This document shows, piece after piece, positions 36,602 through 48,049 of a stretch of 64,000 nucleotides of DNA. A program made the position numbers and the translations under genes. The notes under the pieces were generated by a model that was given only the letters and a program-made list of their open reading frames with translations, was not told the origin of the DNA and did no database searches. The stretch covers positions 20,088,566 through 20,152,565 of the forward strand of contig CM048839.1 in NCBI GenBank assembly GCA_026545765.1, given 5' to 3'. Each line of letters starts with the position of its first letter. Position 1 is the first letter of the stretch. Source of the DNA: Plantago major (taxonomy: Eukaryota > Streptophyta > Magnoliopsida > Lamiales > Plantaginaceae).

Positions 36602-37115
36602 TATAAATACCCGAGTTCCCCACTACACTGATCGCATAGATCTAATTCTAATTTTCATCTTTGCTGAAAATTTCATCCTTCTTTCTCAAGCTCGGACTGA
36701 TCTTGCAGTTTGAGCTTAGTGGTCCCAGTAGGAAGACGATTTCTTGACTAATCTCCCCCTCGAGACTCCCGTCCACTCTCAAATTAGCAAGTATTGTTTT
36801 GATTTTGAGAGTGGCGCGGGTCTAGAGGGATGGATTGCTCGAGATCTGTTGTTAGGAAACGTAGATCTTGGAAAATTTTCCGATATGAGTAAGCTGATGG
36901 ACGACCCCGTTGGTCGTATGCGTGATCCATCCGGTGGGAGCTTGTCCTTTCCGAGGAGCTGCTGGCGCGTGGGTCAGGATACGATCAATGTGTCAGATCC
37001 GTGTTTTGGATTCAAAAGAATGGATGTTTTGAAGAATCTTAATGTCCGGAGACTGATTCTTGATTTTTCCGTGTTACAGGTACATCCCACCACTCGTTAT
37101 CTATGGAAGGATTGA
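36602..37115 (+). other. possible second plus-strand unit in Tat copy 1
   Basis: A second TATAAATA (36602-36609) is followed by an open stretch that includes ATG at 36885 (MSKLMDDPVGRMRDPSGG) and runs to a stop at 37113. A possible donor, ACAG/GTACAT, lies near 37,079. I recognise no domain. It is about 400 bp from the end of the pol gene on the other strand. It could be a small gene, a promoter for an antisense transcript, or chance. Confidence 0.3.
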
Positions 37116-37507
37116 CGTTGTTGGTGTGCTGATGGACCCCTTTGCTTGAGAGATCCTTTGGTGAATTTATGGTAGATTTTGGAGAATATGATAGGCTTTT
37201 CCGTTGTAGTGTAGATGTTGTACGGATCCGTATAGATATATCGGATCGTAGTACGTACAAAGGAGATTGTGTGTACCTTTGATTATTTGTACAAACAAGA
37301 TCGTTATTAGAATCTTTTTGACATGTAAAATTTCGTTTTGAATCGAAAGATGAAAGTTGTATTGATTTGCCGTAAATTCAATTACAACTTGTGGGTTGCA
37401 TGGCCAATGACAAAAGAGTAACAAAGACAGAATTGACGGAGTTCCGCGTAACAAAAGGTTTAAACCTAGAATGTCAAAACAACTGACGGAGTTCCATGTA
37501 ACAAGCC

Positions 37508-40500
37508 CTAAGCATAGAACTTTTGAAGGTTCCTGGCATTCCAAGTACGCTTGAGTGGGTGTCCGTGCTCGTCCTCCAGCTCATAACTTCCATTCACCCT
37601 TGCACCAACAACCTTGTAGGGTCCTTCCCACTTGGGCTTGAGCTTCCCAACATTGCTCAAGATATCAGCTCTGCGGAGCACCAGGTCTCCGACTTGTAAA
37701 TCTTTAGCTTGAATATTTTTGTTGTAGGCCCGGGCTGCAGTTGCTTAGTATCTGTGGATATTAGCCAATGCCTCGGTCCTCTTCTGTTCCGGCATATCTA
37801 GGTCATAGATCCGAGCTTCCTGATTGGCGGAATCATGGAATTCTTGGACCCTCATTGTTTCAACTACAATTTATGCTGGTATGACTGCTTCCGTGCCATA
37901 AACCAGAGCGAATGGGGTCTCCCTAATTGCAGTCCGTGCTGTGGTGCGGTGGGCCCAAAGTACACCGTCCAGGTCATCCGCCCAACTATCCTGAGAGGTC
38001 CTCAATCGCTTCTCTATGATCTTAACGATTGTTTTATTTGTGGCTTCAGTTTGTCCATTAGCCTGTGGATATCTGACAGATGTAAAGCGTTGCTCAATCT
38101 TGAAAGAGGCCAACCATTCCTTGAGTCTGTTGCCTAAAAATTGAGCACCATTATCCGAGACAAGGACTCTCGGTAAACCAAAGCGACAAATGATGTTTTT
38201 TCAAATGAAGGTCCGCACACGGCTTTCCGTGATATTGGCCACTGCTTCCGCTTCTACCCATTTGGTGAAATATTCCACAGCTACAATTAAGAATTTCTTT
38301 TGTTGAGTGCTTCTTGGGAAAGGTCTGACAATATCAATGCCTCATTGATCAAACAGACATGCTATGACTGACGGAATCATAGGGTGTGTCGGACAATGTG
38401 GGACATTTGCATAATACTGACAATCAGGGCAATTTCGGGCGAAGCTCGCGGAATCCTTATCGATGGTAGGCCAGTAGTAACCTTGTCGACTGATTTTTTG
38501 AGCAAAAGTCTGCCCACCAGAATGACTTCCGCAGCTTCCACTGTGAATTTTCTCAAGCACTGTCCTCGCTTCTTGTGGATCTAAGCATCTCATGTGTGTC
38601 CCCGCAACGGATTTCTTATACAAATCTTCCCCAAGTATGAAATACCTGTTCGCTCAGCGCTGCACACTCCTCGATTCCTTCGGATTAGCAGGTAAAGATC
38701 CGTCCTTGAGGTAGCTAAAGATGTTAGTCATCCAATTTCTTCCTGTTTCAATGATCAAAATGGTCGGAGTAGGACTCATGATGGATGAGTTCGTAATTGT
38801 GAGCAGAATAACTCTCCTTGTATCTAAAGCAGCTGTTGCGGAAGCATACTTTGCCAGAGTATCCGCTCTTTCATTCCATTCCCTATCAAATTTTTTCAGG
38901 GTAAACTCCTCGAAGAGACTCACTTGTTGCTTCAGTAGTTCAAGATACTTGATCATTGAGGGACCTTTTGTGGCAAAAGCACCAGAAAAACTGGGCTTCA
39001 ACCAACTGTGAATCCGTGTAAGCTTTGAGTTTTCGGACTTGTAGGGACTTGGCTATACGTAATCCGACCAACAGTGCTTCATATTCAGCTTCATTGTTTG
39101 TAACCTTGAAGTCCAAGGATATCGCGTAGTCGAGTTCCGCGCCATCAGGGCTTTTAGGATAGATTCCAATGCCTCCCACTCTTCCGGTGGATGAACCATC
39201 TACTTTCAATGTCCATATATCGGTGGGCTGTTCCTTGGTTTGGGGATCCTCTATGAGCTCCTGAATTTTTAACCCTCGTCCCTCCTCCTTCTGAGTATCC
39301 TGGTCGGAGTTATTCGATTCTCTTGTGATATCATCACGGAGGAACATCTGGTTGACCCGAGTTTCTTCCCATGACGTAGTCCGAGATTGATTGATGAACT
39401 GAGCATCTTCAGGGTTATCTGGGTTGATCTTTGGCGGAACTGACTTTCGTTTGATCTGTTTGGTAATCAGGCACTCAAATGCTTGTTTATCTGAGACTTT
39501 CTCTGACTCTGCTTCTGGGTATTCCGCTAGGAAATCAGCAATAACTTGAGCTTTCCTGGCTGTCGGAGCCTGATAGTTAATGTCGTATTCGCTCAACTCA
39601 ATTTACCCACTTAGAGAGTCGTCCGGATTGGTCGGGCTTTCCCAGGACCTGTTTCAAAGGTTCCGTAGTTAGGACTACTATCTTATGAGATTTGAAATAG
39701 GGCTTTTACCGTCTTGCGGTGTAAACCAAAGCATATGCAAATTTCTCAATCTTTATGTATCTTGTCTCCGCCCCAGCAAGGGCTTTACTAAGATAGTAGA
39801 TTGGCATGTGATCATTAGCTTGGATCCATACTAATACGGAACTCATTACCTCTTCCGTTATTGCTAGGTAGAGGTAGAGTGGTTCTCCTTCTACGGGTTT
39901 GGAGAGCAGTGGAGGGGAATGGAGGTACTTTTTCAAGTTTTCAAAAGCCTCAGAACATTCCGCAGTCCACTCAAAATTCTCTCCTTTCTGGAGGATTTTG
40001 AAGAATGGAAGATTCTTCTCTTCGGACCGCGAAATAAAACGACTTAAGGACATGAGGCGTCTGATAAGATGTTGTACCTCATTGAGGTTCTTCGGATGAG
40101 GCAGGTCTAGGATGGCTTTTATCTTCTCAGGATTTGCACTTATTCCTCTTTCCGTGACCATGTAGCCTAGGAACTTCCCGCCCTTTACTACGAAGGTGCA
40201 CTTTTCGGGATTGAGTTTCATTCCATATTTCCTAAGGATAGCAAAGCATTTGTTTAAGTGCTCTATATGTTGTTCCTCGGTTTTGCTTTTAACGAGCATG
40301 TCATCCACGTACACCTCCATGGTCTTGCCGATTTCTTCCTTGAACATTTGATTTACCAGCCGTTGGTAAGTAGCTCCCGCATTTTTCAATCCGAAGGGCA
40401 TCACTTTAAAGCAATACACCCCTCCCGCAACAAAGAAAGTTGTTTTCTTAATATCCTCCTTGGCCATCCGAATATGGTAAAAGCCCTGATACACGTCCAT

Positions 40501-43500
40501 GATACTCAGTAATGCGCATCCGGCTGTGGAATCAACCAATTGGTCAATCCGTGGCAAAGGGTATGGATCCTTTGGGCAAAACTTATTTAACCTGGTGAAA
40601 TCATTACACATCCGCCATTTGCCCGGTGATTTTTCAACTAGGACAACGTTGCAAACCCAATCGGAATAACGGACCTCTTCGATGTGTCCGGCCTTCATGA
40701 GCCGGTCAACCTCCGCGGATATGATGGCATCCTTGATTGGACCAAAATCTTTTTCTCTTCTGGCGGATATATTTAATCGAGGGGTCCATGTTCAGACGGT
40801 GAACATCGACCCTCGGATCTATCCCCTTGAGGTCGTCAGTACCCCAAGCAAAGACATCGTTGTTGTCCCGGAGACAAGCTATGAGTTTAATCTCCACTTC
40901 CGCATTCATCTCCGTTCCGATTCTAGTCTTCTTGTCCGGACTTCCAACAACAAGTTCAACATCCTTGAGAATCTCATGAGGTTCAATCCGTGCAGTTTTC
41001 GAAAATTTGTCCTTCTGGCTCCCTATTCCAATGTTGGAATTTTCCTTTTTTGGTGGGAGAATAATTTGCAGATCAGAAGTCAGAGAGACTGCCAACATGG
41101 GAGCGGATGCTCTCCTGGTAGACATGATGTAACATTCCCAAGCTTCTCGGATGTTTCCTATTTCTCCAATCCCGCAGGGGGTCGGAAACTTCATTATATT
41201 ATGGAGAGTAGAAGGTATAGCTCGGAATTTATTGAGCCCCGGACGACCGAAGATGGCATTGTAGTCAAAAGTTCGATCCACCACTACAAAACGGACTAGC
41301 TGTGTCACTCTCGCGGGATATGTTCCCAATGATACATGAAGCATGATGCTTCCTAGAGGGCGGACAGTTCCTCCTCCAAATCCTAGTATGGATGTATTAA
41401 CTCTCTCATATCGAATTCTTCCCAGGTTCATATGATGTATTGTTCTTTTGGCAATGATGTTCGAGGAACTCCCCGTATCTACCAGGATCTTGTTCACCCG
41501 ATAAGTTGTTATGGTTAAAGAGACCACCAGTGGAACATCTGGATCATCTATGTCCTCACCTCCTGCCGTAGGAGGGGGAATCTCACTGTCATCAAAGGAT
41601 ACAGTGTTGGTTCCTTGGATTGCCGGAGCAGCATAGGATCTGTCATTGTTCCGCAGATTCTGAGCTGTCCGTTCTCTTGCGTTCCTGCTATCACCTCCAG
41701 TCGGTCCTCCTGCTATGGTGTTGATCACTCCACTATATGGAAGATTCTCCATTTCAACATCATCATCATATCTGTACTGGTGATTATCTATCTGAGGTGG
41801 ACGGTTGGTTGGCGGAGGTGGCAGGGATAGCGGATATGGTTGCGGTTCTGTGGTTCTATCGTCCCTTCTCCGTTCCGTCCTATCATGCCTAGAAGGCTCG
41901 TCCGTATAGACGTACTCCTTCAACTTTCCCTCTCTTATTAGGTGCTCAACCTCAGTCTTCAGTTGAATGCAATCGTCCGTCTCATGGCAACGGCTCTTGT
42001 GAAACTTGCAATACCCTTTCGCACTCTTGTTCTTCCGAGTATTGTGAGATGGCTTTGGCCATTGAATATCCAACTTTTTCTCAATAATGGTTGCCAAGAT
42101 GTCGGATATTGGTCTATTGAGACGGGTATAATCCGCACATCTTCTTGGCGGACTTCTTTCCCCATTGAAACCTTTATCTCTATAATCCTTCTTCAGATCA
42201 GACTTTCCATGGCGTTACTCTTGCTTCATTGGCTCTTTTCCTCTCTTGGAACTAGCTCTCACTGGGACATTCCTTCGGTACTCCTCTCCGTACATTACCT
42301 CTTCACAAATGTCATCCAAATACTTTTCACTTCTTACTTCCTGGCTAGAAAGTTTCCTGTGGAGTTCTGCGTTGTAAGTATTAGCATACAGGTGACGGAC
42401 CCGTTCCTTAATACTGTGAGGTTCAACTCGGAGGACCTCCACGTTGAAGCAATCTAGGAAAGTCCTAAGATCCACATGTTCTCTTTGTTAACTTCTGCTA
42501 GGTGCTCCACAGTTCGTTTCCTTCTTTTCGATTTTCCAAATCGTCCCAGGAACTTGGAAGAGAGGTCCGTGTATGATCTTACTGACTTGTTTGGCAATGC
42601 AGTGTACCAATCCATGGCTATTCCGAAGAGAGTGGATGAGAAAGTGAGAGCTTTTGTATTATCACTCATCCCTTTGGAATCCATCTTACTATTGTACCTT
42701 GTCAAGTGGCCCACAGGACAAGTATCTCCGTAATAGTATTCCAAGTTCGGAATCACTTGATCCAAGTTCTTGTTTCTTTCCTTTTCTTTCATGATATCGT
42801 CACACAATGGGTCTGGCACACTAGTAGCTATCTGCTCATGATCCTTTACCAAGCGTCCGAGATTGAGAATCTAGGCTTCCAAGGCTTTCTGTTGAGCATA
42901 GATTTCTTCCGCAGTCATTATCTCTCCCGTTCTAGGATGAATTGCTACATTTGCGGGAAGTTCATCCGAATGGACCAGTGGAATAGTTTCCGTGACGTGA
43001 TCCCTAGCCCGTGGAGGTATCTGTTGTGGGGCTCTAGGTTGCCTATTTCCGTTTTCTTGATATGCTCTCTGCCCATTTGGGCTTCCTTCTCATCGAGCCT
43101 GGGAACAGAGGCTCTCCTGTCTAGGAGGTTTCGCAAATCCTCCTGTGGTAGCTGATTCCACAATCTTTACTGGATCGGACGTTGCTCGTTCCTTGATAGA
43201 GCGGGCCCTGCTTGCCTCGGATTAGCCATTGGCGGAGTGGCTTGCTGGGGTTGGACATTGTTGGACCCCATACAACCCTGGATTATCGTGAGCAGTCGAC
43301 CGAATTGATTCTCACATAATCCGAAGTCACTAGTGCGGACTATACGACCATCTGGCATGGTAAAGTGCTGTCCTGGGGGAGGACCCTGTGTCCCTGTCGG
43401 AGGAACTTGAGCGGCCCCTTATGTGTGATTTTCAGACCCAACATTCTCGGGGACATTACGGATTCCCCTGGATGGAACGTCTCTTCCCTCATCAGAGGAT

Positions 43501-43661
43501 GGGCTTGCTGTGTGTCCGTCGCTCGGGTATCTCCTTCCCTCAACGTTCCTTTCTGCTATAGTGGCCCTCCGTCCCCTGTTGTGTGGACGTCCGTGAGGGT
43601 GTGGAGGTGGAGTTCCGATGCCAGCGACACTGGTTCGTGATGTCCGTCTTGTTCTCACCAT
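37508..43661 (-). pseudogene. Tat copy 1 gag-pol polyprotein, broken
   Basis: Translation begins MVRTRRTSRTS at 43661. Gag extends to about 42,000 and includes the capsid region (MDWYTALPNKSVRSYTDLS near 42,560). Protease has ILVDTGSSSN near 41,470. Reverse transcriptase spans about 40,700-39,900 (LSIMDVYQGFYHI, VMPFGLKNAGATYQRLVN, YVDDMLVKSK near 40,300), then RNase H. The archaeal-type RNase H (LKVDGSSTGRVGGIGI, NNEAEYEALLVGL) is near 39,200-39,030. Integrase has the HHCC region near 38,560-38,400 and a core ending WAHRTTARTAIRETPF near 37,900. Pol ends WNARNLQKFYA before a stop at 37508. Internal stops and frameshifts occur in every domain (for example near 43,419, 43,166, 42,454, 40,706 and 39,600). 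Confidence 0.88.
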
Positions 43662-43696
43662 CAGCTCAGTTTAAACACGGAACCTTTTGCAAGGAT

Positions 43697-43715
43697 TCCC
43701 ACAGACGGCGCCAAA
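43697..43715 (-). other. primer binding site of Tat copy 1
   Basis: Directly inside the 5' LTR the minus strand reads TTTGGCGCCGTCTGTGGGA. TGGCGCC-type sites mark Tat/Athila-group Gypsy elements and are complementary to the 3' end of a host tRNA. This fixes the orientation. Confidence 0.8.
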
Positions 43716-46388
43716 TGTTGAGGGGTTGAGCCTCAAACACTAACTAAACTATTACAAGTCCCTAATCTATGGTCCGCCTCCAACTAGAAGTCCGACCTGA
43801 TGACTTGGTCCGAGCCGGAACACCTGAGAAGACTAAGTGGGGGGGGGGGGGAGATAAATAACCCGGTTTGCTAGATGTCAAACCGGGAAGAGACTTTACT
43901 CAAGAGAGAGAGGAAGGCTCTCAATGTAGTAGTTATGAGGAAGGTTATCATGCCCTAAAACTTACCTTAAGGTCTTGGACCTTGTGTTATATTTATAGTT
44001 ATCATGTACTTATGATGAGGTTCATAAGATGATTCCAAGTGTATGTTCAAGATTTGGACAACAATGCTTCCTTGGCCCATGGCCCAATAATATGTGAGGG
44101 TCCAATACTATTAGATGGGCCTGGGAGGGTAGATCGGTCCTTTTACCCCTCAGAGTACTATTCCCGCTGATGGGTCCGCGTGAGACCTTTTAGGATGATC
44201 CGAGCTCTGACGAGTTGGTCTGTTCCTAGGTAGCTCAGTGACGGTCCGAGATACTAGCTACTCGGAAGTATCTTGGAGGTTCCAGTGCATACGTTTGGTC
44301 TTATTGTCAAGGTGGCGTCCGAGTTTATCTCGTCCGGTCCGTTTGGCATCCTAGGACTGACACTGTGTGGTACTCGGTGAGACCATGTGACCTCTTGTCA
44401 GGTTCGGAAGTCGTGCACTTGTTGGGTTTTGTGCGAGAAAATCACCTCAAAGGTTATGCAGCGGAAGGTTAAAATTTTGTATCACCAACAATGATTTAAC
44501 TGATAAGCTATACAGATACTTATAATTGCGATAACATAAATCGGAAGCTTACTTGTTATGACGATAGTTTAAGATTTCCGAATTTATTATGACGACAGCT
44601 ACTAACTCTTCGGATCTAATCCACAAACAAAAGAGCAGGAATGTTTGATCGAGTCGTCGACCTTAGTTGATCCACAGTAACCGAGCACCAAAAGCACACG
44701 AGGACAATCTCGCGTTTTGTTGGTTTCTCTTTCGAAGAATTGCTAGGATATTCTTCTTAGAGAATTTTCTTCTTCTTAATGATATGAAGTGTATGTTTAT
44801 TTTTGTGTGATTTTATGAAGGATTTTAGCTCCTATTTATAGGAGTTAAAAGTAGAAAATTTGAGATAAAATAAGAGATAATGGAGAAGAAAAGAAATTAA
44901 AAGAAATGTCACTAATGGCACCTTTAAGATAGTGCTCTAAAAAGTAAATGGCACTACCTCCTTTTGTTTTTTTTTTGTGAATAGTGAACAGTACCCGCCA
45001 GATCACTATTCACTGTTGGGCCATTGGACTTTAATTTCAAATCCGTCCAAGTACACTATCTCATAAATTATTCAATTAAACCCAATAAATCCAATTTAAC
45101 TTAATTAAACATTTTCTATCAAATGGAAAACTCCTTCATAATATAAATTAAATATCCTTAATCCAATTAGATATTTAATTAAATTAAATATTCAATCTAA
45201 TTAATATTTAATTAATTCCAACATACGATTGGTGCTACAATTACTTATTGTGTGATCCTTAGGGCCTTATGTATAGTAAGCACTAATCCAATTAAGGCCT
45301 GGACGAAATCCTAGACGATTCACCAGACATTCTTGATACATAAGGACGTTTGTGAGGACTCATACAAACTCCCTGTGATATAGGGCTTATGATGATACGG
45401 TCCCTTCATTCACGAATACTCAAATAAGTCTGGAACTTGATTGTGTGTCTATTCCAATAACTTAATTATTATCTCTCAATCTTATTAATTGATCCATGAT
45501 AATTATTTGAACACCATTTCAAATATTTATCTCTTTTCACCGGCCGATGACTTTGATCAATTAAATATGAGAAGTAAAGTATTCTCTCGTAACTCTATTA
45601 TGATGAATGAATTCTTTCTTGGCTCAACTATGACTTTCATGTGCTTCATAATGTACCCAGCGCATGCCGTATCTACCCCCTCAGGAGTGCAAGCGTTGGT
45701 CATGACCAAAGTACATTATTCCACATATGAAGTCGTATTGACCTCAAGTCGAAGGACTACTTCATCACCCTATAAACCGATACTCCCATAGACACATAAA
45801 TAGAGTATATCAAATAGTTTCTTGGTAGGGTATGCCAGTACTATCTAAAGTGTCTATGTGTCCATCATGAATAACCGAGTTAATATTAGTTGTGAGAACC
45901 ACTACATCCTCAAAGGATATGATGCAGACCACATACCAATCTCAATTGCATCACCGATATCCCAATCTCGATGATCATTGATTGGGGACATTTTAGAGCT
46001 TATGTTATTTCATTAAGATCTCACTACCTTAGTGACAACATTAAACTCATGGAAACAGATACATAGATTAATTCAAACAATCAAATAATTAAACAAGTAG
46101 TGCAGTACCAATGAATGAACAATCAATCATATATTAAACTAAATGTGATCAAGTACATATTATCCTTAATAATGATTGTCTCTAGGACACATATACTTTC
46201 AGCACCTGGCTAGGTCGGACCAGCTGAAGAGGTGTATTGACTTGAGCGTACTGATTGATCCAGAAGGCTTTCCTTAAGGCGGACTAGCCAAGATCGGATA
46301 AGTACTGAATTGGCTATTTTAGCCTTGATGCGCTCTAGGACACGCTCTATGGCGCCCCTAACGGATTGGACATATATCCGTATCAACA
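43716..46388 (-). repeat. 5' LTR of Tat copy 1, split by a solo LTR
   Basis: Homologous to 30992-31882 over 43716-44419 and 46207-46388. The interruption at 44420-46201 is a later insertion. A run of 13 G lies at 43839-43851. Confidence 0.88.
44420..46201 (-). mobile_element. solo Copia LTR (1.78 kb) inside the Tat 5' LTR
   Basis: On the minus strand it begins TGAAAGTATATGTGTCCTAG and ends AAAACCCAACA, the TG...CA form with a start typical of plant Copia LTRs. It is flanked by GCACT (44415-44419) and GCACC (46202-46206), a 5-bp duplication with one change. The intact LTR at 31,700 shows the empty site. No internal region remains, and the short open frames inside are noise. Confidence 0.82.
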
Positions 46389-46417
46389 CCTTTGCCGTTA
46401 TCTGGACCAACAATAAA

Positions 46418-47023
46418 TCAGTTTGTCATGTCGAAGATGCCCGGGGATAGTGTTAATATTTGAGCGCGGACAACATTGTTAGGGAAGATGACTTTGATAA
46501 CGGTCTGGATGAGATTTACACGGTATAATTCCTCAACAGCATTAATTGCTCTGGTCTGCCTCACCGTAGGATTATCCTGAAGGTTGGGTGCGTGATAATG
46601 CTTCTGAGAAATATTGATCAGGATTCTGTGTTGTGCAATGGCACAAGGCTGATAGTTACTAATCTTGGAAAGCACATCATTGAGGCAAAGATGATATATG
46701 GAATTAATGCAGGAAAAAAAGTTTTCATTCCCAAGATGATGATGAGTTCGTCGGACGAGACAAAATTCCCTATCAATTTTGATAGGAGGCAGTTTTCCAT
46801 ATCCGTTTGCTTTGCTATGACCTTAAATAAGAGTCGGGGACAATCTCTCACACACGTCGGCCTCTACCTGCCCTCACCCGTATTCAGTCATGGCCAGTTA
46901 TATGTTGCTTTATCAAGAGTTACCAGCATGAAGGGATTGAAAGTATTAATTTGTGACGAAAAGGGTAATACTTATGACACGAAAAGGAACGTGGTCTACA
47001 AAGAAGTGTTCGACAAATTTTGA
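46418..47023 (+). pseudogene. Helitron PIF1 helicase pseudogene, 3' part
   Basis: This continues the PIF1 domain after the 17-kb nest. It begins QFVMSKMPGDS, is broken by stops and a frameshift between 46,450 and 46,590, then stays open from 46,592 (IMLLRNIDQDSVLCNGTRL, VFIPKMMMSSSDE, QFSISVCFAMTLNKSRGQSL, GLYLPSPVFSHGQLYVALSR) to the stop at 47023. The last block holds helicase motifs V and VI of PIF1-like proteins. It was one gene with 25322-29442. Confidence 0.88.
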
Positions 47024-47280
47024 GGTAACGTTTTTATGTGAGTAAAAATTATCAGGTTATTATAGTGCTGAGTAAGTTTTTTTTTATATGTTACAGTTCA
47101 ATCTAACTGATTTAATTTTTGTGAATTTTTACAGTTATAGATAACTTCCGACGCAATGTTGAAGGCTTCAAGCGATTACATCATAATCTTTCTCACATTT
47201 TAGTTTTAAATTGTTTGTCAACTTGGACATGTTATGTACGATTTATTAATTTTATATTTTTTGAATTTTATCTCCATGCC

Positions 47281-47309
47281 CCATCGAGTATCGACGGACC
47301 ATTGACTAG
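47281..47309 (+). other. Helitron 3' terminal hairpin and CTAG end
   Basis: CCATCGA-GTA-TCGACGG folds as a short hairpin with one imperfect pair, followed 8 bp later by CTAG and then T. Hairpin plus CTRR is the known Helitron 3' end and termination signal. Confidence 0.72.
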
Positions 47310-47352
47310 TTATTTTTTTCAATGGAGTCGTGTTTTCTCACATGAAATAGTA

Positions 47353-47721
47353 GCTGGTTGTTTGGTATATAGTTAAAAAATTGAGTTAATGAAAAAATTA
47401 AGTTGATGAATAGCAACTGAGTGTTAAAAGTGAGTTATAAAAAATGATGTTTGGTATAGAGTTAAAAATTTATAGGGTTGTTATATAGGGTTTGTAAGAA
47501 TAAAGTAATGTGTTTGATACTTTTTAAGTTATTTGATTGGTTTAAAGTTGTTAGTTTGATTGGAAAAGTAAAGATGAAGTGAAAGTATGGTAGTAATAGA
47601 ATGATGATTTTTTAATTGATAAAAAGTTGAGTTAAAATTTTTACTTTAGAAGATATAAAATAAATACCCGGAAATATTTTATCAGATGAATAGTCTGTTT
47701 TAGATGAATGCCAAACAACCC
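47353..47721. mobile_element. MITE-like unit with GGTTGTTTGG ends
   Basis: The left end GCTGGTTGTTTGGTAT and the inverse of the right end GGGTTGTTTGGCAT form imperfect 13-14 bp terminal repeats. GTA occurs at both outer edges as a possible 3-bp duplication, suggesting a Tourist/Harbinger type. The interior is AT-rich with an internal TTTGGTATAGAGTT repeat and no gene. Confidence 0.5.
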
Positions 47722-47919
47722 GTAGTATTTTTATCCAAAATTGACCTTTATTTATCGATTTAATATTGAATCTAAAAAAAAATAAATTACTTGTGTGCAC
47801 CTTCATTATATTTTAATAAATATAAATTCTCTAAAAAATTGTAAAACTGGTTTATAAGAGACTTTAATTTCCAGTAAGATAATGTTAAGCGCATCATACA
47901 TTTTTCATATAAATAATTC

Positions 47920-47922
<3 letters not shown>

Positions 47923-47981
<59 letters not shown>
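47923..47981. repeat. (TA)n microsatellite
   Basis: About 29 uninterrupted TA dinucleotides between the MITE-like unit and the caulimovirid-like fragment. Confidence 0.95.
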
Positions 47982-47986
<5 letters not shown>

Positions 47987-48049
47987 CCTTGGTTTGTTTC
48001 GAGATATGTGGAACAATATATTTCAGTATTAGAAAGAAATTATAAACAT

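Larger units (their letters stand above)
30992..46388 (-). mobile_element. Ty3/Gypsy LTR retrotransposon, Tat lineage, with extra plus-strand gene (Tat copy 1)
   Basis: Both ends carry the same LTR (starting TGTTGAGG and ending ATCAACA in window orientation). The primer binding site (43697-43715) and gag-pol show that the element reads right to left. Gag, protease, reverse transcriptase, RNase H, an additional archaeal-type RNase H and integrase come in order. Between integrase and the 3' LTR lies about 5.6 kb with a gene on the opposite strand. The second RNase H and the antisense gene are hallmarks of the Tat group. The two LTRs differ at roughly 25-30 positions by eye (about 3%). The 5-bp flanks (TTTCT and CCTTT) do not match. 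Confidence 0.88.
29443..46412 (+). mobile_element. solo Copia LTR in the Helitron PIF1 gene, itself split by a Gypsy element
   Basis: The LTR begins TGTTAGGAATATCTG at 29443 and ends TCTGGACCAACA at 46412, flanked by the direct repeat ATAAA (29438-29442 and 46413-46417). Its own sequence is 29443-30991 plus 46389-46412, about 1,573 bp. The Gypsy element 30992-46388 sits 24 bp before its end. TATA-like TATAAATA lies at 30,123, and the C-rich CACCCCCCC...TCTAGTC tail is typical of SIRE-like Copia LTR ends. No internal region remains, so it is a solo LTR. The PIF1 frame resumes directly after the second ATAAA. Confidence 0.82.
24267..47309 (+). mobile_element. Helitron, decayed, expanded to 23 kb by nested retrotransposons
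   Basis: The left end reads A/TCTATATCTATATAAAAAGA, the plant Helitron 5' signature (the TC at 24273 is an alternative start). The right end has a small hairpin (47281-47297) 8 bp before CTAG (47306-47309), followed by T, so insertion was between A and T without duplication. Between them lie Rep and PIF1 helicase remnants in the usual order. Removing the 17-kb insertion (29443-46412 plus one target copy) leaves a Helitron of about 6 kb. Confidence 0.85.

Noticed and set aside
45489-45791. 100-codon plus-strand open frame
   Set aside because: Lies inside a solo Copia LTR; LTR sequence is non-coding and the frame has no domain.
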